From Eutrophocola sp965662685 (GTDB taxonomy: Bacteria > Pseudomonadota > Gammaproteobacteria > Pseudomonadales > Pseudohongiellaceae), in contig CBFIIQ010000007.1 of NCBI GenBank assembly GCA_965662685.1, positions 1-64,000 on the forward strand: a stretch of DNA of 64,000 nucleotides, in the 5' to 3' direction. Both the position numbers and the translations under genes were made by a program. The stretch's first letter is position 1. The number at the start of each line of letters is the position of its first letter. The notes under the pieces were generated by a model. It had not been told where the DNA came from, did no database searches, and worked only from the letters and a program-made list of their open reading frames with translations. Below, piece after piece: positions 53,575-62,151 of the stretch.

Positions 53575-55080
53575 TCAGGCAGTCAGTTGCATCTGGCCAA
53601 CCTTATCTGCATGACTAACCAACAACGCTACCAACCCCGACACCAGGAATGCAGGCAAAAGCACATCCAGCGCATTCAGGTAAACCACGCCATTGTCCCA
53701 ACCAAGCATAGACATGATGGGTGGTAGCGCAAACTTGAACGCGATCGTTGAAAGAAATCCCGCCACCATGGCGCACTTCGCACCCAGTGCTGTCAGTTTC
53801 GACCAACACAGACTCAGGATAATTACGGGACAGAATGTAGCCGCGATACCCGACCAACCGAAGATAACAATCCAGAAAATACCATTATCGATATCGTAGA
53901 GCAGGATGCCTATGCCGATACCGAAAGCTATTAATGCCAGGATCAGCGTGAGTTTACGACTCAATTGCATAAGCATGGCATCACTCATATCCGGATGTTT
54001 TGTTTTCTGCCAGTAATCGCGTACTGCGGCACTGGAGGCCACGACCAGCAATGAGTCAATGGTCGACATGATGGCCGAGAGCACCATGGCGATATAAACA
54101 CCGGCGAAGAAAGGCAAAAGCAGTGCCTGGGACATCACCGGCAATATATTATCCGCATCAAAACCCAGGTCGGCATCGGTGAACAGCGCCCTGCCCGTCA
54201 TACCCAGCAGCACGGCGCCGGTGTCAGCGAGAAAAGTCCAGGCCAGGGCAACAAACGCACCCTTGTTAATCTGGTCTTCATCGCGAATGGAAATAAAGCG
54301 CACAAAGACCTGGGGCGAGCCGAGAAAGCCAATGCCGATGGCAAGAAACCCAAGAGTCTGAAAAATCGCCAGCGTGGTCCAGCCCTGCCCGCCTGTTATG
54401 GTCAGGTGGCCCGGAAAATCCGCTTGCAGAGTGGCGAAGATAGTCGTGATACCGCCCGCTTCAAGAATGCCCACCAACGGCAGCAATACCAGGCCAGTCA
54501 CCATCAGCAGTCCCTGAAACACATCGGACCAGACTACCGCCACGAACCCCCCCCTGGTGATATACAACAGCACCACCAGGAAACCGATAGTGGCGCCCAG
54601 ATAGTGATTGATATCGAGGAAGGAGTTGAAGGCTTTCCCGGTGGCAAATACCTGGGAGCCGGCATAGATGGGGACAAAAATCATCAGGGCTGCTGCGGCA
54701 ATGAGCCTCAGTCCATGACTGTTATCCTTGAAACGGGATTCCAGATAATCGGGAATGGTGACACTGTCATACTGGTCGGTCAGGCGCTTGAAAGGTTTGG
54801 CCATCCAGAACCAGGCAATTCCGACGCCCAACAATTCCCCTGCCATGATCCATAAACCCTGCAGACCAAAGGCATAACCGGTACCGGTGACACCCAGCAG
54901 GAGCCAGGCTGATTCGCCGGTAGCCCGTGCTGAAAAAGCCACATTAATAAAGCCTAGTTTTTTTCCGCCCGCATAATAATCACGAATATCATGCATACGT
55001 TTAGAGGCGCGATAACCAATAAACAACAGCACCGCGCAATACAAAAACACAGCGGTGGATTTCCAGATCAGATCGTTGAT
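53575..55080 (-). CDS. Sodium:solute symporter (SSS family), apparently starting at ATC
   Basis: About 500 residues with about 13 transmembrane helices and the SSS motifs SARATGESAWLLLG, GSQVFATGKAFNS and the long FGIGIGILLYDIDNG region. A GTG at 55050 gives 491 residues but cuts the first helix and lacks a ribosome-binding site. Ten codons upstream GGAGG is followed by five bases and ATC AAC GAT CTG, so the protein probably starts there, reading INDLIWKSTAVFLYCAVLL. It imports an organic acid or similar with sodium. It follows the cytochrome and flavoprotein genes in one operon, so it may import their substrate. Confidence 0.87.
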   Translation of the reverse strand: MNDLIWKSTAVFLYCAVLLFIGYRASKRMHDIRDYYAGGKKLGFINVAFSARATGESAWLLLGVTGTGYAFGLQGLWIMAGELLGVGIAWFWMAKPFKRLTDQYDSVTIPDYLESRFKDNSHGLRLIAAAALMIFVPIYAGSQVFATGKAFNSFLDINHYLGATIGFLVVLLYITRGGFVAVVWSDVFQGLLMVTGLVLLPLVGILEAGGITTIFATLQADFPGHLTITGGQGWTTLAIFQTLGFLAIGIGFLGSPQVFVRFISIRDEDQINKGAFVALAWTFLADTGAVLLGMTGRALFTDADLGFDADNILPVMSQALLLPFFAGVYIAMVLSAIMSTIDSLLVVASSAAVRDYWQKTKHPDMSDAMLMQLSRKLTLILALIAFGIGIGILLYDIDNGIFWIVIFGWSGIAATFCPVIILSLCWSKLTALGAKCAMVAGFLSTIAFKFALPPIMSMLGWDNGVVYLNALDVLLPAFLVSGLVALLVSHADKVGQMQLTA

Positions 55081-55127
55081 AACCGCCTCCGTTTTATTAT
55101 TGGCAAGTTATTATTGGCAAGGACTGA

Positions 55128-55457
55128 CTATTGTGGAGACAGGTAGGCGCCGATATCGGCAAGCTCCTTATCACTGATTTCGGTCTTGCGAAAAGGCGGC
55201 ATGATTTTCACCCCGTTACGCACAAAGGCAGCGACCAACTCCGGTGTCAGATCAAGACGCTGTTCCAATATCGCTGGTTTTTCGCCCTTGTAAAGAAACT
55301 CCAGCGCTGCGGTACCAGGATGCTTGCGCGCGCCCGGAGAATGACAGGGCGAGCACCAGTGTTGGTAAACTTCCTTACCATGCACAGGATCCGGCATCTG
55401 CGCCAGTATTCCTGCACTCATCGAAAGGCCGGCAAGCAGCAGCAGTACTCTATACAT
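55128..55457 (-). CDS. Small c-type cytochrome, likely partner of the VAO-type oxidase
   Basis: 109 residues from the ATG that overlaps the preceding gene by 8 bases. A signal peptide ends near ILAQM, then one haem c site CSPCH at 35-39. A Met ligand is likely in IMPPFRK. The size and context match the small cytochrome subunit (PchC-like) that accepts electrons from p-cresol-methylhydroxylase-type flavoproteins. A longer reading frame upstream lacks support and lies over the preceding gene. Confidence 0.9.
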   Translation of the reverse strand: MYRVLLLLAGLSMSAGILAQMPDPVHGKEVYQHWCSPCHSPGARKHPGTAALEFLYKGEKPAILEQRLDLTPELVAAFVRNGVKIMPPFRKTEISDKELADIGAYLSPQ

Positions 55458-57114
55458 CGCTGCCTCCTTTATCGTTTTTAGAAGTGCCTGCATCTGCAAT
55501 CCCCTTCCCCTCTTCATCACGTATATGTTTCGGCCAGATCCCATAACGTCCAGCTGAGATAATGCCGTTGGGATCAATGGCATCTTTAAGCCGTTGTTGC
55601 AGTCGCAACAGGGCATTGTCATTAAACGAATAGGTAGCTGCACAATCGTCCATAAAAGCGGTATGGGTGCGGTATTCCCCCCAGCCATTTTCCGCAGCCA
55701 CCCTCACCAATTCCCGAAAAATCTCGCGGGTCTTTTTGTTGGTATCAGTATCACGGCTTACGGTAAAACCAATCAGGATCGTAAAGGTGCGTTGGTGATA
55801 GGAATACGGCGGCACGTTAAAGACCGTATTTCCTCCCATATCCCTTAGCACCTTGCCCAAAACTTTATTGGCTTGCAGCACCGACTCCCCTGTCATGGGT
55901 ACCACGGGTGAAAAGCCAAGATGGCCATTAGTCCCGGCCGGATTAAAGTTGGAACGATTACCCAGCTGAAACACCGACATGGACGGTACCCCTAAGTGAT
56001 TTTCGTCCGCAGTCTGCATCAGTTCTTCATAGGGCATGGGGAACTCAAGTGCTTCCTGATCCTGAAAGCGCACCCCGTCAATGTGGGCAAATTGTTTTTT
56101 TACATACTCCCAGGAGCTGTCGACAATCTCCTGTGGCCCATAAAACTTGAAGGAGGAACTCCAGAATGGCGTGTTGTTGCTTTGGGCAAATTCATCAAGG
56201 ATGCGGATATCTTCGGCATTGGCGCGCTCGTAACGTTCCTGCATGTCCGGGTTTTGTCCCAGCACGAACTGCATCGGTGACTGCACCCCGGCATTGGTAT
56301 TAAGAATACCGCTATACATCATCTTTGCCGTGACCCGGGTCAGCTCATGGACATCGCTGTAACCCATGACCTGTACCGATCCGGATCGGAACGCTTCCGG
56401 CGCCGGGTATAACCAGAAGCCCATCTTGGTGACAACGCCAAAATTGGATTGGGCAAACAAGCCGTCCAGCCAGGGGCCATAACCCCAACGGTACTGTTGC
56501 CAGGTTTCGGCATTGGGTAAAGCCCCCATACCGGTGCGCACCATATCACCATCAGCCAGCACCACTTCCATGCCGCAATGAGCCTCGAAATGATCCCGGT
56601 ATGGATTAACGGTATAACCCACCCCGTGATCCAGTGAATTACCAATCAGACTGCCCCAACCGGGATCGGGACAATCAATCCACAAATCCAGTCCCTTTTC
56701 CTGGATATAGTTATACAAGTCAAAATAGCTTACGCCTGGTTCTACCAGGGCGAAGGCATTTTCCTCGCTCACTTCAATGATGCGGTTCATGCGCTTCAAA
56801 TCCAGCACTACACTACCATTGAGTACTGGCGCTGAACCACCATAACCAAGATTCTTACCGGTGGACACAGGATAGACAGGAATGCGAAATTCGTTACAGA
56901 CCCGCATTAATGCCTGCACCTCTTCAGCGGACTGAGGCGCCAGCGCAATAGAAGGAATTTTCTCCTCTTCCTCACCCCATAATGGTGAATAGGCGTCCCG
57001 ATAGAGATCCACATCGACTTCATCAGTGAACACCCATTCACTGCCTATAGCGGCTTCAAACTGGCTAACGGCCCTGTCAAAATCAGCCTGACGTACTCCG
57101 GGTGGGTATCTCAT
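55450..57114 (-). CDS. FAD-dependent oxidase/dehydrogenase of the VAO/4-cresol dehydrogenase family
   Basis: 554 residues. The PP-loop FAD domain includes YPVSTGKNLGYGGSAPVLNG and GSLIGNSLDHGVGYT. The C terminus has NGWGEYRTHTAFMDD, where the His aligns with the covalently FAD-bound His of vanillyl-alcohol oxidase, and DPNGIISAGRYGIWP. The family oxidises 4-alkylphenols and methoxybenzyl alcohols by hydride transfer followed by hydration. With a cytochrome c next door, the enzyme is probably a dehydrogenase like eugenol hydroxylase rather than an oxidase. It starts after AAGGA and is the first gene of a flavoprotein-cytochrome-symporter operon. Confidence 0.9.
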   Translation of the reverse strand: MRYPPGVRQADFDRAVSQFEAAIGSEWVFTDEVDVDLYRDAYSPLWGEEEEKIPSIALAPQSAEEVQALMRVCNEFRIPVYPVSTGKNLGYGGSAPVLNGSVVLDLKRMNRIIEVSEENAFALVEPGVSYFDLYNYIQEKGLDLWIDCPDPGWGSLIGNSLDHGVGYTVNPYRDHFEAHCGMEVVLADGDMVRTGMGALPNAETWQQYRWGYGPWLDGLFAQSNFGVVTKMGFWLYPAPEAFRSGSVQVMGYSDVHELTRVTAKMMYSGILNTNAGVQSPMQFVLGQNPDMQERYERANAEDIRILDEFAQSNNTPFWSSSFKFYGPQEIVDSSWEYVKKQFAHIDGVRFQDQEALEFPMPYEELMQTADENHLGVPSMSVFQLGNRSNFNPAGTNGHLGFSPVVPMTGESVLQANKVLGKVLRDMGGNTVFNVPPYSYHQRTFTILIGFTVSRDTDTNKKTREIFRELVRVAAENGWGEYRTHTAFMDDCAATYSFNDNALLRLQQRLKDAIDPNGIISAGRYGIWPKHIRDEEGKGIADAGTSKNDKGGSDV

Positions 57115-57365
57115 TGTAATTCCTTGTTTTTTCCTGTCACAGTATTGGACATTGCAGCATTCCAACAGCATGAAAAGCCGGTGATGCGTACTGTCCAGCC
57201 TGCTTTAGTAAATTTTGTATTATGCGCAGTAAATATACAGAGAATAGCGGATTGAAAAAACCGTAATAGCGGATTATTTCCGGCAGTTATCAAGAGATAG
57301 ATTTACAAAAACTATATTGGAGGATAACGAAACTAAATTACTGTTTTCAGGTCTATATCCCTGCT

Positions 57366-58277
57366 ATGAAATTTGTCTTTAACCCAATAGTCTTTATGCA
57401 TTCATCCCTGAGAGATTTCCGAAAGCTTTGCCTTCTTATTTCCCTGGTCTGGCTCGGCGCCTGTACACCTGTAAGCTCTGTCAACCCAGATCAAAAAGCA
57501 GATCGGCTTGTGCAGAGCCGGCCTCTGCAAAGTCTGTCAGGCAATTACGCAAACTGCAGTTTTGACTTTATTCCCTCTGATCCCTCAGATAAGTCTGGTT
57601 TGGACGCCAGCGCTATTAATGTGCTGAACTGGAATATCAAGAAAGGCAGCGAAGCAAACTGGTCCGCAGAACTGGCTCAGTTTAGCAGTGAAAAAGACCT
57701 GGTGCTGATTCAGGAAGCCATAGAATCTATGGTGGTTGAACTGGACAAGGGACAACAAAGCTTTGGCAGTTTCGCTCCCGGTTACAAGGCAGGTGACAAA
57801 CTAACCGGCGTAGCCACCTTTAGCCGGATTGCCCCCATTAACGCGTGTCAGTTAATTGCCCATGAACCCTGGTTAAAGACGCCCAAAGCAACCAGCATTA
57901 CCCAATATGCCATCGCCGGTAGTGAGGAAACGCTGCTAGTGGTAAACATCCACATGATTAATTTCACGCTCGGACATAAAAATTTTCGCCAGCAGCTGAA
58001 TTCAGCCACGTCACTGGTAGGAAATCATCAGGGCCCTGTTATTATTTCCGGTGATTTCAACACCTGGCGCCCACTACGACAGAAAATAATCAGCGCAGAA
58101 ATGTCCAGATTGGGACTTGAACCTGTTAGCTTTTCTGTCGATAGCAGAACCCGTTTTTTAGGTCAGCCGGTTGACCATATGTACACTAGAAATCTCTCAG
58201 TCACCGAAGCCAAAACCTATGAATCAGTCTCGTCTGATCACAATCCAATGACTATAAGCCTGGAAGTAGTGATATGA
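57366..58277 (+). CDS. Endonuclease/exonuclease/phosphatase-family lipoprotein
   Basis: About 303 residues from the first ATG; a second ATG ten codons later also gives a lipoprotein signal, ending LGAC. The EEP fold has LNWNIKKG, the metal Glu in LIQEAIES, VNIHMINF, the GDFNTW motif and the final SDHNPM. Acting in the envelope, it could cleave phosphodiesters of lipids, nucleotides or glycans. It overlaps the next gene by ATGA. The neighbouring DUF5329 and phospholipase D genes suggest a shared task in the envelope. Confidence 0.85.
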   Translation: MKFVFNPIVFMHSSLRDFRKLCLLISLVWLGACTPVSSVNPDQKADRLVQSRPLQSLSGNYANCSFDFIPSDPSDKSGLDASAINVLNWNIKKGSEANWSAELAQFSSEKDLVLIQEAIESMVVELDKGQQSFGSFAPGYKAGDKLTGVATFSRIAPINACQLIAHEPWLKTPKATSITQYAIAGSEETLLVVNIHMINFTLGHKNFRQQLNSATSLVGNHQGPVIISGDFNTWRPLRQKIISAEMSRLGLEPVSFSVDSRTRFLGQPVDHMYTRNLSVTEAKTYESVSSDHNPMTISLEVVI

Positions 58278-58636
58278 AGACTATGCTGGGCAAGTTTTCC
58301 CTGATAGCGACAACATTAGTGCTGAGCAATACCCTGCTTGGTGAAACCGGCGTTGATGAAGAAGTCAGATTACTTATTGATAGCGTTGCGCAAAGTGGCT
58401 GTATCTTCGAACGTAATGGTAGCTCCTATGTGGCGGGAGATGCGGCTGATCACCTGGCCCTCAAATTCAGACGCGGCAAGAAATATGCAAAAACTACAGA
58501 GAACTTTATCGACCGACTGGCCAGCAAAAGTTCACTCTCCGGCAACCCTTATCATATCGATTGCCCCGGACAGGATAAAATGACCAGTGGCGACTGGTTA
58601 CACCATAAATTAACAAGTCTGCGACAAGCTGAATAA
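58274..58636 (+). CDS. DUF5329-family exported protein
   Basis: 120 residues with a signal peptide (about 1-22) and the segments EEVRLLIDSVAQSGCIFERNG and ADHLALKFRRGKKY, then SGDWLHHKL. These match the short DUF5329 family, whose role is unknown. Two cysteines, SGCIF and IDCPG, could form a disulfide. Start overlaps the previous stop by 4 bases. Usually found beside a phospholipase D-like gene, as here. Confidence 0.8.
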   Translation: MKTMLGKFSLIATTLVLSNTLLGETGVDEEVRLLIDSVAQSGCIFERNGSSYVAGDAADHLALKFRRGKKYAKTTENFIDRLASKSSLSGNPYHIDCPGQDKMTSGDWLHHKLTSLRQAE

Positions 58637-58720
58637 GGTTCCCTACTCCAGGCCAGATCAGTATTATGGCTTTTGAGTTGCACCCTGACTACAGGATAAC
58701 TTCTGCCAGCTGAGTTTAGA

Positions 58721-60223
58721 ATGCGCCGCCTATTTTTCCTTTTCACTTTATTCAGTCTGACTGCCTGCTCAAGCCTGAATCCAGTAGGTCGTGAAGCTGA
58801 ATTCACAGACTTGTCTGCTGACTCGCCTCTATGGTCGGCCATTCGTGAAATTCAGCCTGGTGAATGGCAGGTTATTCTGAACAATGGTCCGCAGGCTCTT
58901 GACTGGCGTCTGAAAGCAATCGATGGCGCTACTGGCAGTATCGATTTGCAGACATTTTTGTGGTCACCTGATACTACCGGCTTATTAATAGGGCAACATC
59001 TGATCAGGGCAGCCGAACGTGGCGTGAAAGTAAAATTATTGATTGATGATACTTTCATTGTTGGGCAGGAAAGCTTTATCGGGGAGTTGATGGATCATGA
59101 AAATATTGAGTATCGGATTTTTAATCCCTATAAACGCCGGACTGGCAGCCTTGTCACGCGGGAAATACTGAACCTGTCAGAGTTTCATCGCCTTAACCAT
59201 CGCATGCATAACAAGGCCATGATTATTGATAAGCGCCTTGCCATTGTTGGTGGGCGCAATCTGGCTGACGAATATTTTGGCCTGGATGACACGGTGAATT
59301 TTCGTGATATGGAATTGATGGTAGGAGGTCCTGTTGTCAACACTATCTCTGACATCTTTGACAAATACTGGAATGATCAGTGGTCATTTCCGATAGCAGA
59401 AATCATAGATTTGAATTCTTCCGGACAGGATAGCAATACGCAGAATGTTTCAGCAATAATGAATACTGAACTGCATACTGAAGCTGATCAACAGGCCCTG
59501 ATAGACAGTTTCAGTTTGCTGGTAAAAAACGCTTATCGAGGCCAGGCAAAAGTAATAGCTGATGAGCCACCAGGTGCCAACCCGGCTGATGTGCAAAGTG
59601 CTCCGGTACAACTGGCGAATAGTCTTGAAGCCTATTTCGCTGACGCCAGAGAAAATATTATTCTGGTGTCTGCGTACCTTATCCCTGACGAAAATATAGA
59701 AGAATCCATTACCAGCCTGGTTAAAAATGGAGTTTCCATCCAGTTACTGACCAATTCCATACAGTCCAATAATCATTTGGCGGCTCACAGCAGCTATCGC
59801 AACCATATTGCCACCTTATTGAAAAATGGCGCTGAATTACATGAAGTTCGTATTGATGCAAAAACCCGGGATCGCTATATCCTGCCTCCGGTTGAATCTA
59901 AGTCTCTCGCTCTGCATGCCAAGGTGCTAATTCTCGATCATGACAAAACCTTTATTGGCAGCCCGAATTTTGACCCACGTTCCTTGCGCATAAATACAGA
60001 AATGGGTTTGTTGATTGAAAGCCAAGCATTGAATCAGGCAGTGAGAAATTTCTATGCTGTGGATTTCAGTCTGGATAATTCCTGGCAGCTGATACTGGAT
60101 GAAAATGAACGAGTGTTATGGCGTTCCGATACCGAAACGCGCTCTACTCAGCCAGCGGCATCATTGATGCAACGCATAGAAGACTGGTTTTTTGCCCATT
60201 TACCTATTGAAGCAGAGATGTAA
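58721..60223 (+). CDS. Phospholipase D/cardiolipin-synthase-like lipoprotein
   Basis: 500 residues, signal peptide with lipobox LTAC. Two HKD motifs are present: HNKAMIID with GGRNLADEYFG, and HAKVLILD with GSPNFDPRS, spaced about 235 residues as in PLD enzymes. It could synthesise cardiolipin (ClsC-like) or cleave phosphodiesters at the outer membrane. It is 84 bases after the DUF5329 gene on the same strand; an operon is likely. Confidence 0.9.
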   Translation: MRRLFFLFTLFSLTACSSLNPVGREAEFTDLSADSPLWSAIREIQPGEWQVILNNGPQALDWRLKAIDGATGSIDLQTFLWSPDTTGLLIGQHLIRAAERGVKVKLLIDDTFIVGQESFIGELMDHENIEYRIFNPYKRRTGSLVTREILNLSEFHRLNHRMHNKAMIIDKRLAIVGGRNLADEYFGLDDTVNFRDMELMVGGPVVNTISDIFDKYWNDQWSFPIAEIIDLNSSGQDSNTQNVSAIMNTELHTEADQQALIDSFSLLVKNAYRGQAKVIADEPPGANPADVQSAPVQLANSLEAYFADARENIILVSAYLIPDENIEESITSLVKNGVSIQLLTNSIQSNNHLAAHSSYRNHIATLLKNGAELHEVRIDAKTRDRYILPPVESKSLALHAKVLILDHDKTFIGSPNFDPRSLRINTEMGLLIESQALNQAVRNFYAVDFSLDNSWQLILDENERVLWRSDTETRSTQPAASLMQRIEDWFFAHLPIEAEM

Positions 60224-60364
60224 TCAACATCCATGCCAATAATCATGTGACCAGCTATACAATCAAAAGATACCTGTATCACAACCCAGTAACTAAACGG
60301 TAGAATACCGTCAGACTATTATTTATTCTTTAATCTTCTTTGAATCAATTTTGGAGACATACCA

Positions 60365-60910
60365 ATGCAGCCTCTTAAATTCAGCACGCTCATTTTCCTG
60401 GGACTTTCACTGCTGCTACCAATGCTGGCGTCAGCTGCGTCCAAGGTTGAAATCGATACCAATATTGAGGTGGCTCTGGAAAAATTTTATGCCGAATCTG
60501 CCGCTGGCAAGCGCCTGGCAGAACGTGCTCAAGGAATGCTGGTATTTCCAAGAGTAGTCAAAGCAGGTATTGGTATTGGCGGGGAGTATGGTGAAGGCGC
60601 GCTATTGATAAATGGTAGTGCGGTCGATTATTACAATACTGCCGGAGCCTCCATCGGCTTTCAGCTTGGCGCCCAGGTAAAATCCCAGATTATTTTATTC
60701 ATGACAGAGGATGCCCTGGATACCTTTCGCAGCAGCGATGGCTGGGAAGCCGGTGTGGATGGTAGTGTTGCGGTGGTCGAATTTGGCGCCGGCGGTGAAA
60801 TAAGTTCCAATTCTGCCCAGCAACCCATTATCGGTTTCATTTTTTCCAACAAGGGACTGATGTATAACCTGACTTTTGAAGGCTCCAAAATGACCAGAAT
60901 CGAGCGTTAA
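60365..60910 (+). CDS. SYLF/Ysc84-domain exported lipid-binding protein
   Basis: 181 residues with a signal peptide ending ASAAS. The SYLF core has GMLVFPRVVKAGIGIGGEYGEGALL, SIGFQLGAQVKSQIILFMTEDAL and VAVVEFGAGGE. Proteins of this family bind membranes; the bacterial role is unclear. Downstream it converges with glpQ across a hairpin. Confidence 0.9.
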   Translation: MQPLKFSTLIFLGLSLLLPMLASAASKVEIDTNIEVALEKFYAESAAGKRLAERAQGMLVFPRVVKAGIGIGGEYGEGALLINGSAVDYYNTAGASIGFQLGAQVKSQIILFMTEDALDTFRSSDGWEAGVDGSVAVVEFGAGGEISSNSAQQPIIGFIFSNKGLMYNLTFEGSKMTRIER

Positions 60911-60935
60911 CCTGCTTATGTAACCTGACCAGCAT

Positions 60936-60957
60936 CAGGCCAGCTCAGTCTGGCCTG
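60936..60957. terminator. Hairpin between convergent genes
   Basis: CAGGCCAG and CTGGCCTG form a perfect 8-bp stem with a 6-base loop that holds the glpQ stop codon. The sequence is GC-rich with only short T stretches, so it is a moderate bidirectional terminator for the SYLF gene and glpQ. Confidence 0.6.
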
Positions 60958-62015
60958 TTATCAATAAAGTCCCTGACCAGATCGGGGAAATCAGTAAACA
61001 CGCCGTCCACCTCCGCCTCAACCAAAAATATCTCCAGCAGATGTTCAAAATCACGTGCAAAGGCAGGAATCCGGCCCGGGTCACGGCGAAAAGTATAGGG
61101 ATGAACCTGTAAGCCTGCTGCATGGGCTCGATCCATCAGGGGGGTGAACTGAAGGTCATCCTGGGTCGAATCCTCCCTGACTATCATTTCCAGAGAGGGA
61201 CCAACGCCATTGGCGTAGGCGGCCAGCTTGGTCATGCCGGCTGCTTCATGCATCCAGTTGTAATCATAGGGACGCCAGTCCCCCGCCTCCAGCACATAGG
61301 TTTCCTGCCATTCATTCTGTGCGATTAGCTGAATCAGGGGAATGGCCATCGCCATGGCTGGCAGTAACTCATTATGAATACGTACCAGTTCATTGAAATC
61401 AAAGGTTTGCAGAAATACCTTGTCAGACATCGCTTCGTAACCGTAGTCCTTTAATACTTCCAGAATCGCTGTAGCGGCATCTTTTCCCTCCTGATGATGA
61501 AACCAGGGCGACTTGATTTCAACGTAGAGCCCGGCTTCACGACCGGTGGAATGATTCAGGCCCTGGATTAACTCGATTTCCTCAGCCAGCGTATGAATCC
61601 CGAAGCGGGATTGACGGGCAGGAAACCGGGACAGCGCCCGGGGGCTTTCGGTGACCTGCAACTGGCGTAGTTCAGCCAGGGTAAAATCAATAACATAGAA
61701 AGCACCATCGCTGCGGGCCCGACCCGGAAAGTGTTGCGAAACATCTGTAACCCGGTCGAGAGTAAGATCATGCAGCACCACCAACTCATTATCCCGGGTC
61801 ATAACCACATCCTGTTCGATATAGTCGGCTCCCTGGGCATGGGCAAGTACCTTGGCCGCCAGGGTATGCTCTGGTAAATAACCACTGGCACCGCGATGTG
61901 CCACCACGATTGGTTCCTGCGCATGCGCCGCTGTTACTGTTGTGATAGCCATTGCCATTCCATGAAAGACCAGTATTTGAATCGCTGAGCATCGTAAAAG
62001 TTGGAGAATATTCAT
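60945..62015 (-). CDS. glpQ: Periplasmic glycerophosphodiester phosphodiesterase
   Basis: About 356 residues from the ATG after GAGG; in-frame starts a few codons upstream are less likely. A signal peptide ends TAAHAQ. The catalytic region VVAHRGASGYLPEHT and YIEQDVVMTRDN carries the His and acidic residues of the GDPD family, with YVEIKSPW later. It hydrolyses glycerophosphodiesters, releasing glycerol-3-phosphate. It is divergent from the dihydroorotate dehydrogenase gene. Length fits periplasmic GlpQ. Confidence 0.94.
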   Translation of the reverse strand: MNILQLLRCSAIQILVFHGMAMAITTVTAAHAQEPIVVAHRGASGYLPEHTLAAKVLAHAQGADYIEQDVVMTRDNELVVLHDLTLDRVTDVSQHFPGRARSDGAFYVIDFTLAELRQLQVTESPRALSRFPARQSRFGIHTLAEEIELIQGLNHSTGREAGLYVEIKSPWFHHQEGKDAATAILEVLKDYGYEAMSDKVFLQTFDFNELVRIHNELLPAMAMAIPLIQLIAQNEWQETYVLEAGDWRPYDYNWMHEAAGMTKLAAYANGVGPSLEMIVREDSTQDDLQFTPLMDRAHAAGLQVHPYTFRRDPGRIPAFARDFEHLLEIFLVEAEVDGVFTDFPDLVRDFIDNRPD

Positions 62016-62151
62016 CAATTTCCTCATCAATTTGTCGAAAGGCTACCGGTTTTGCATTAAAAACCGTTAAAGAGTCATGCATCACTCGAAATAAAAGTCC
62101 ATGAAAGCTAAAATAGCCTTTGCCTATCCACCTGACTAGAAACAATAAACA

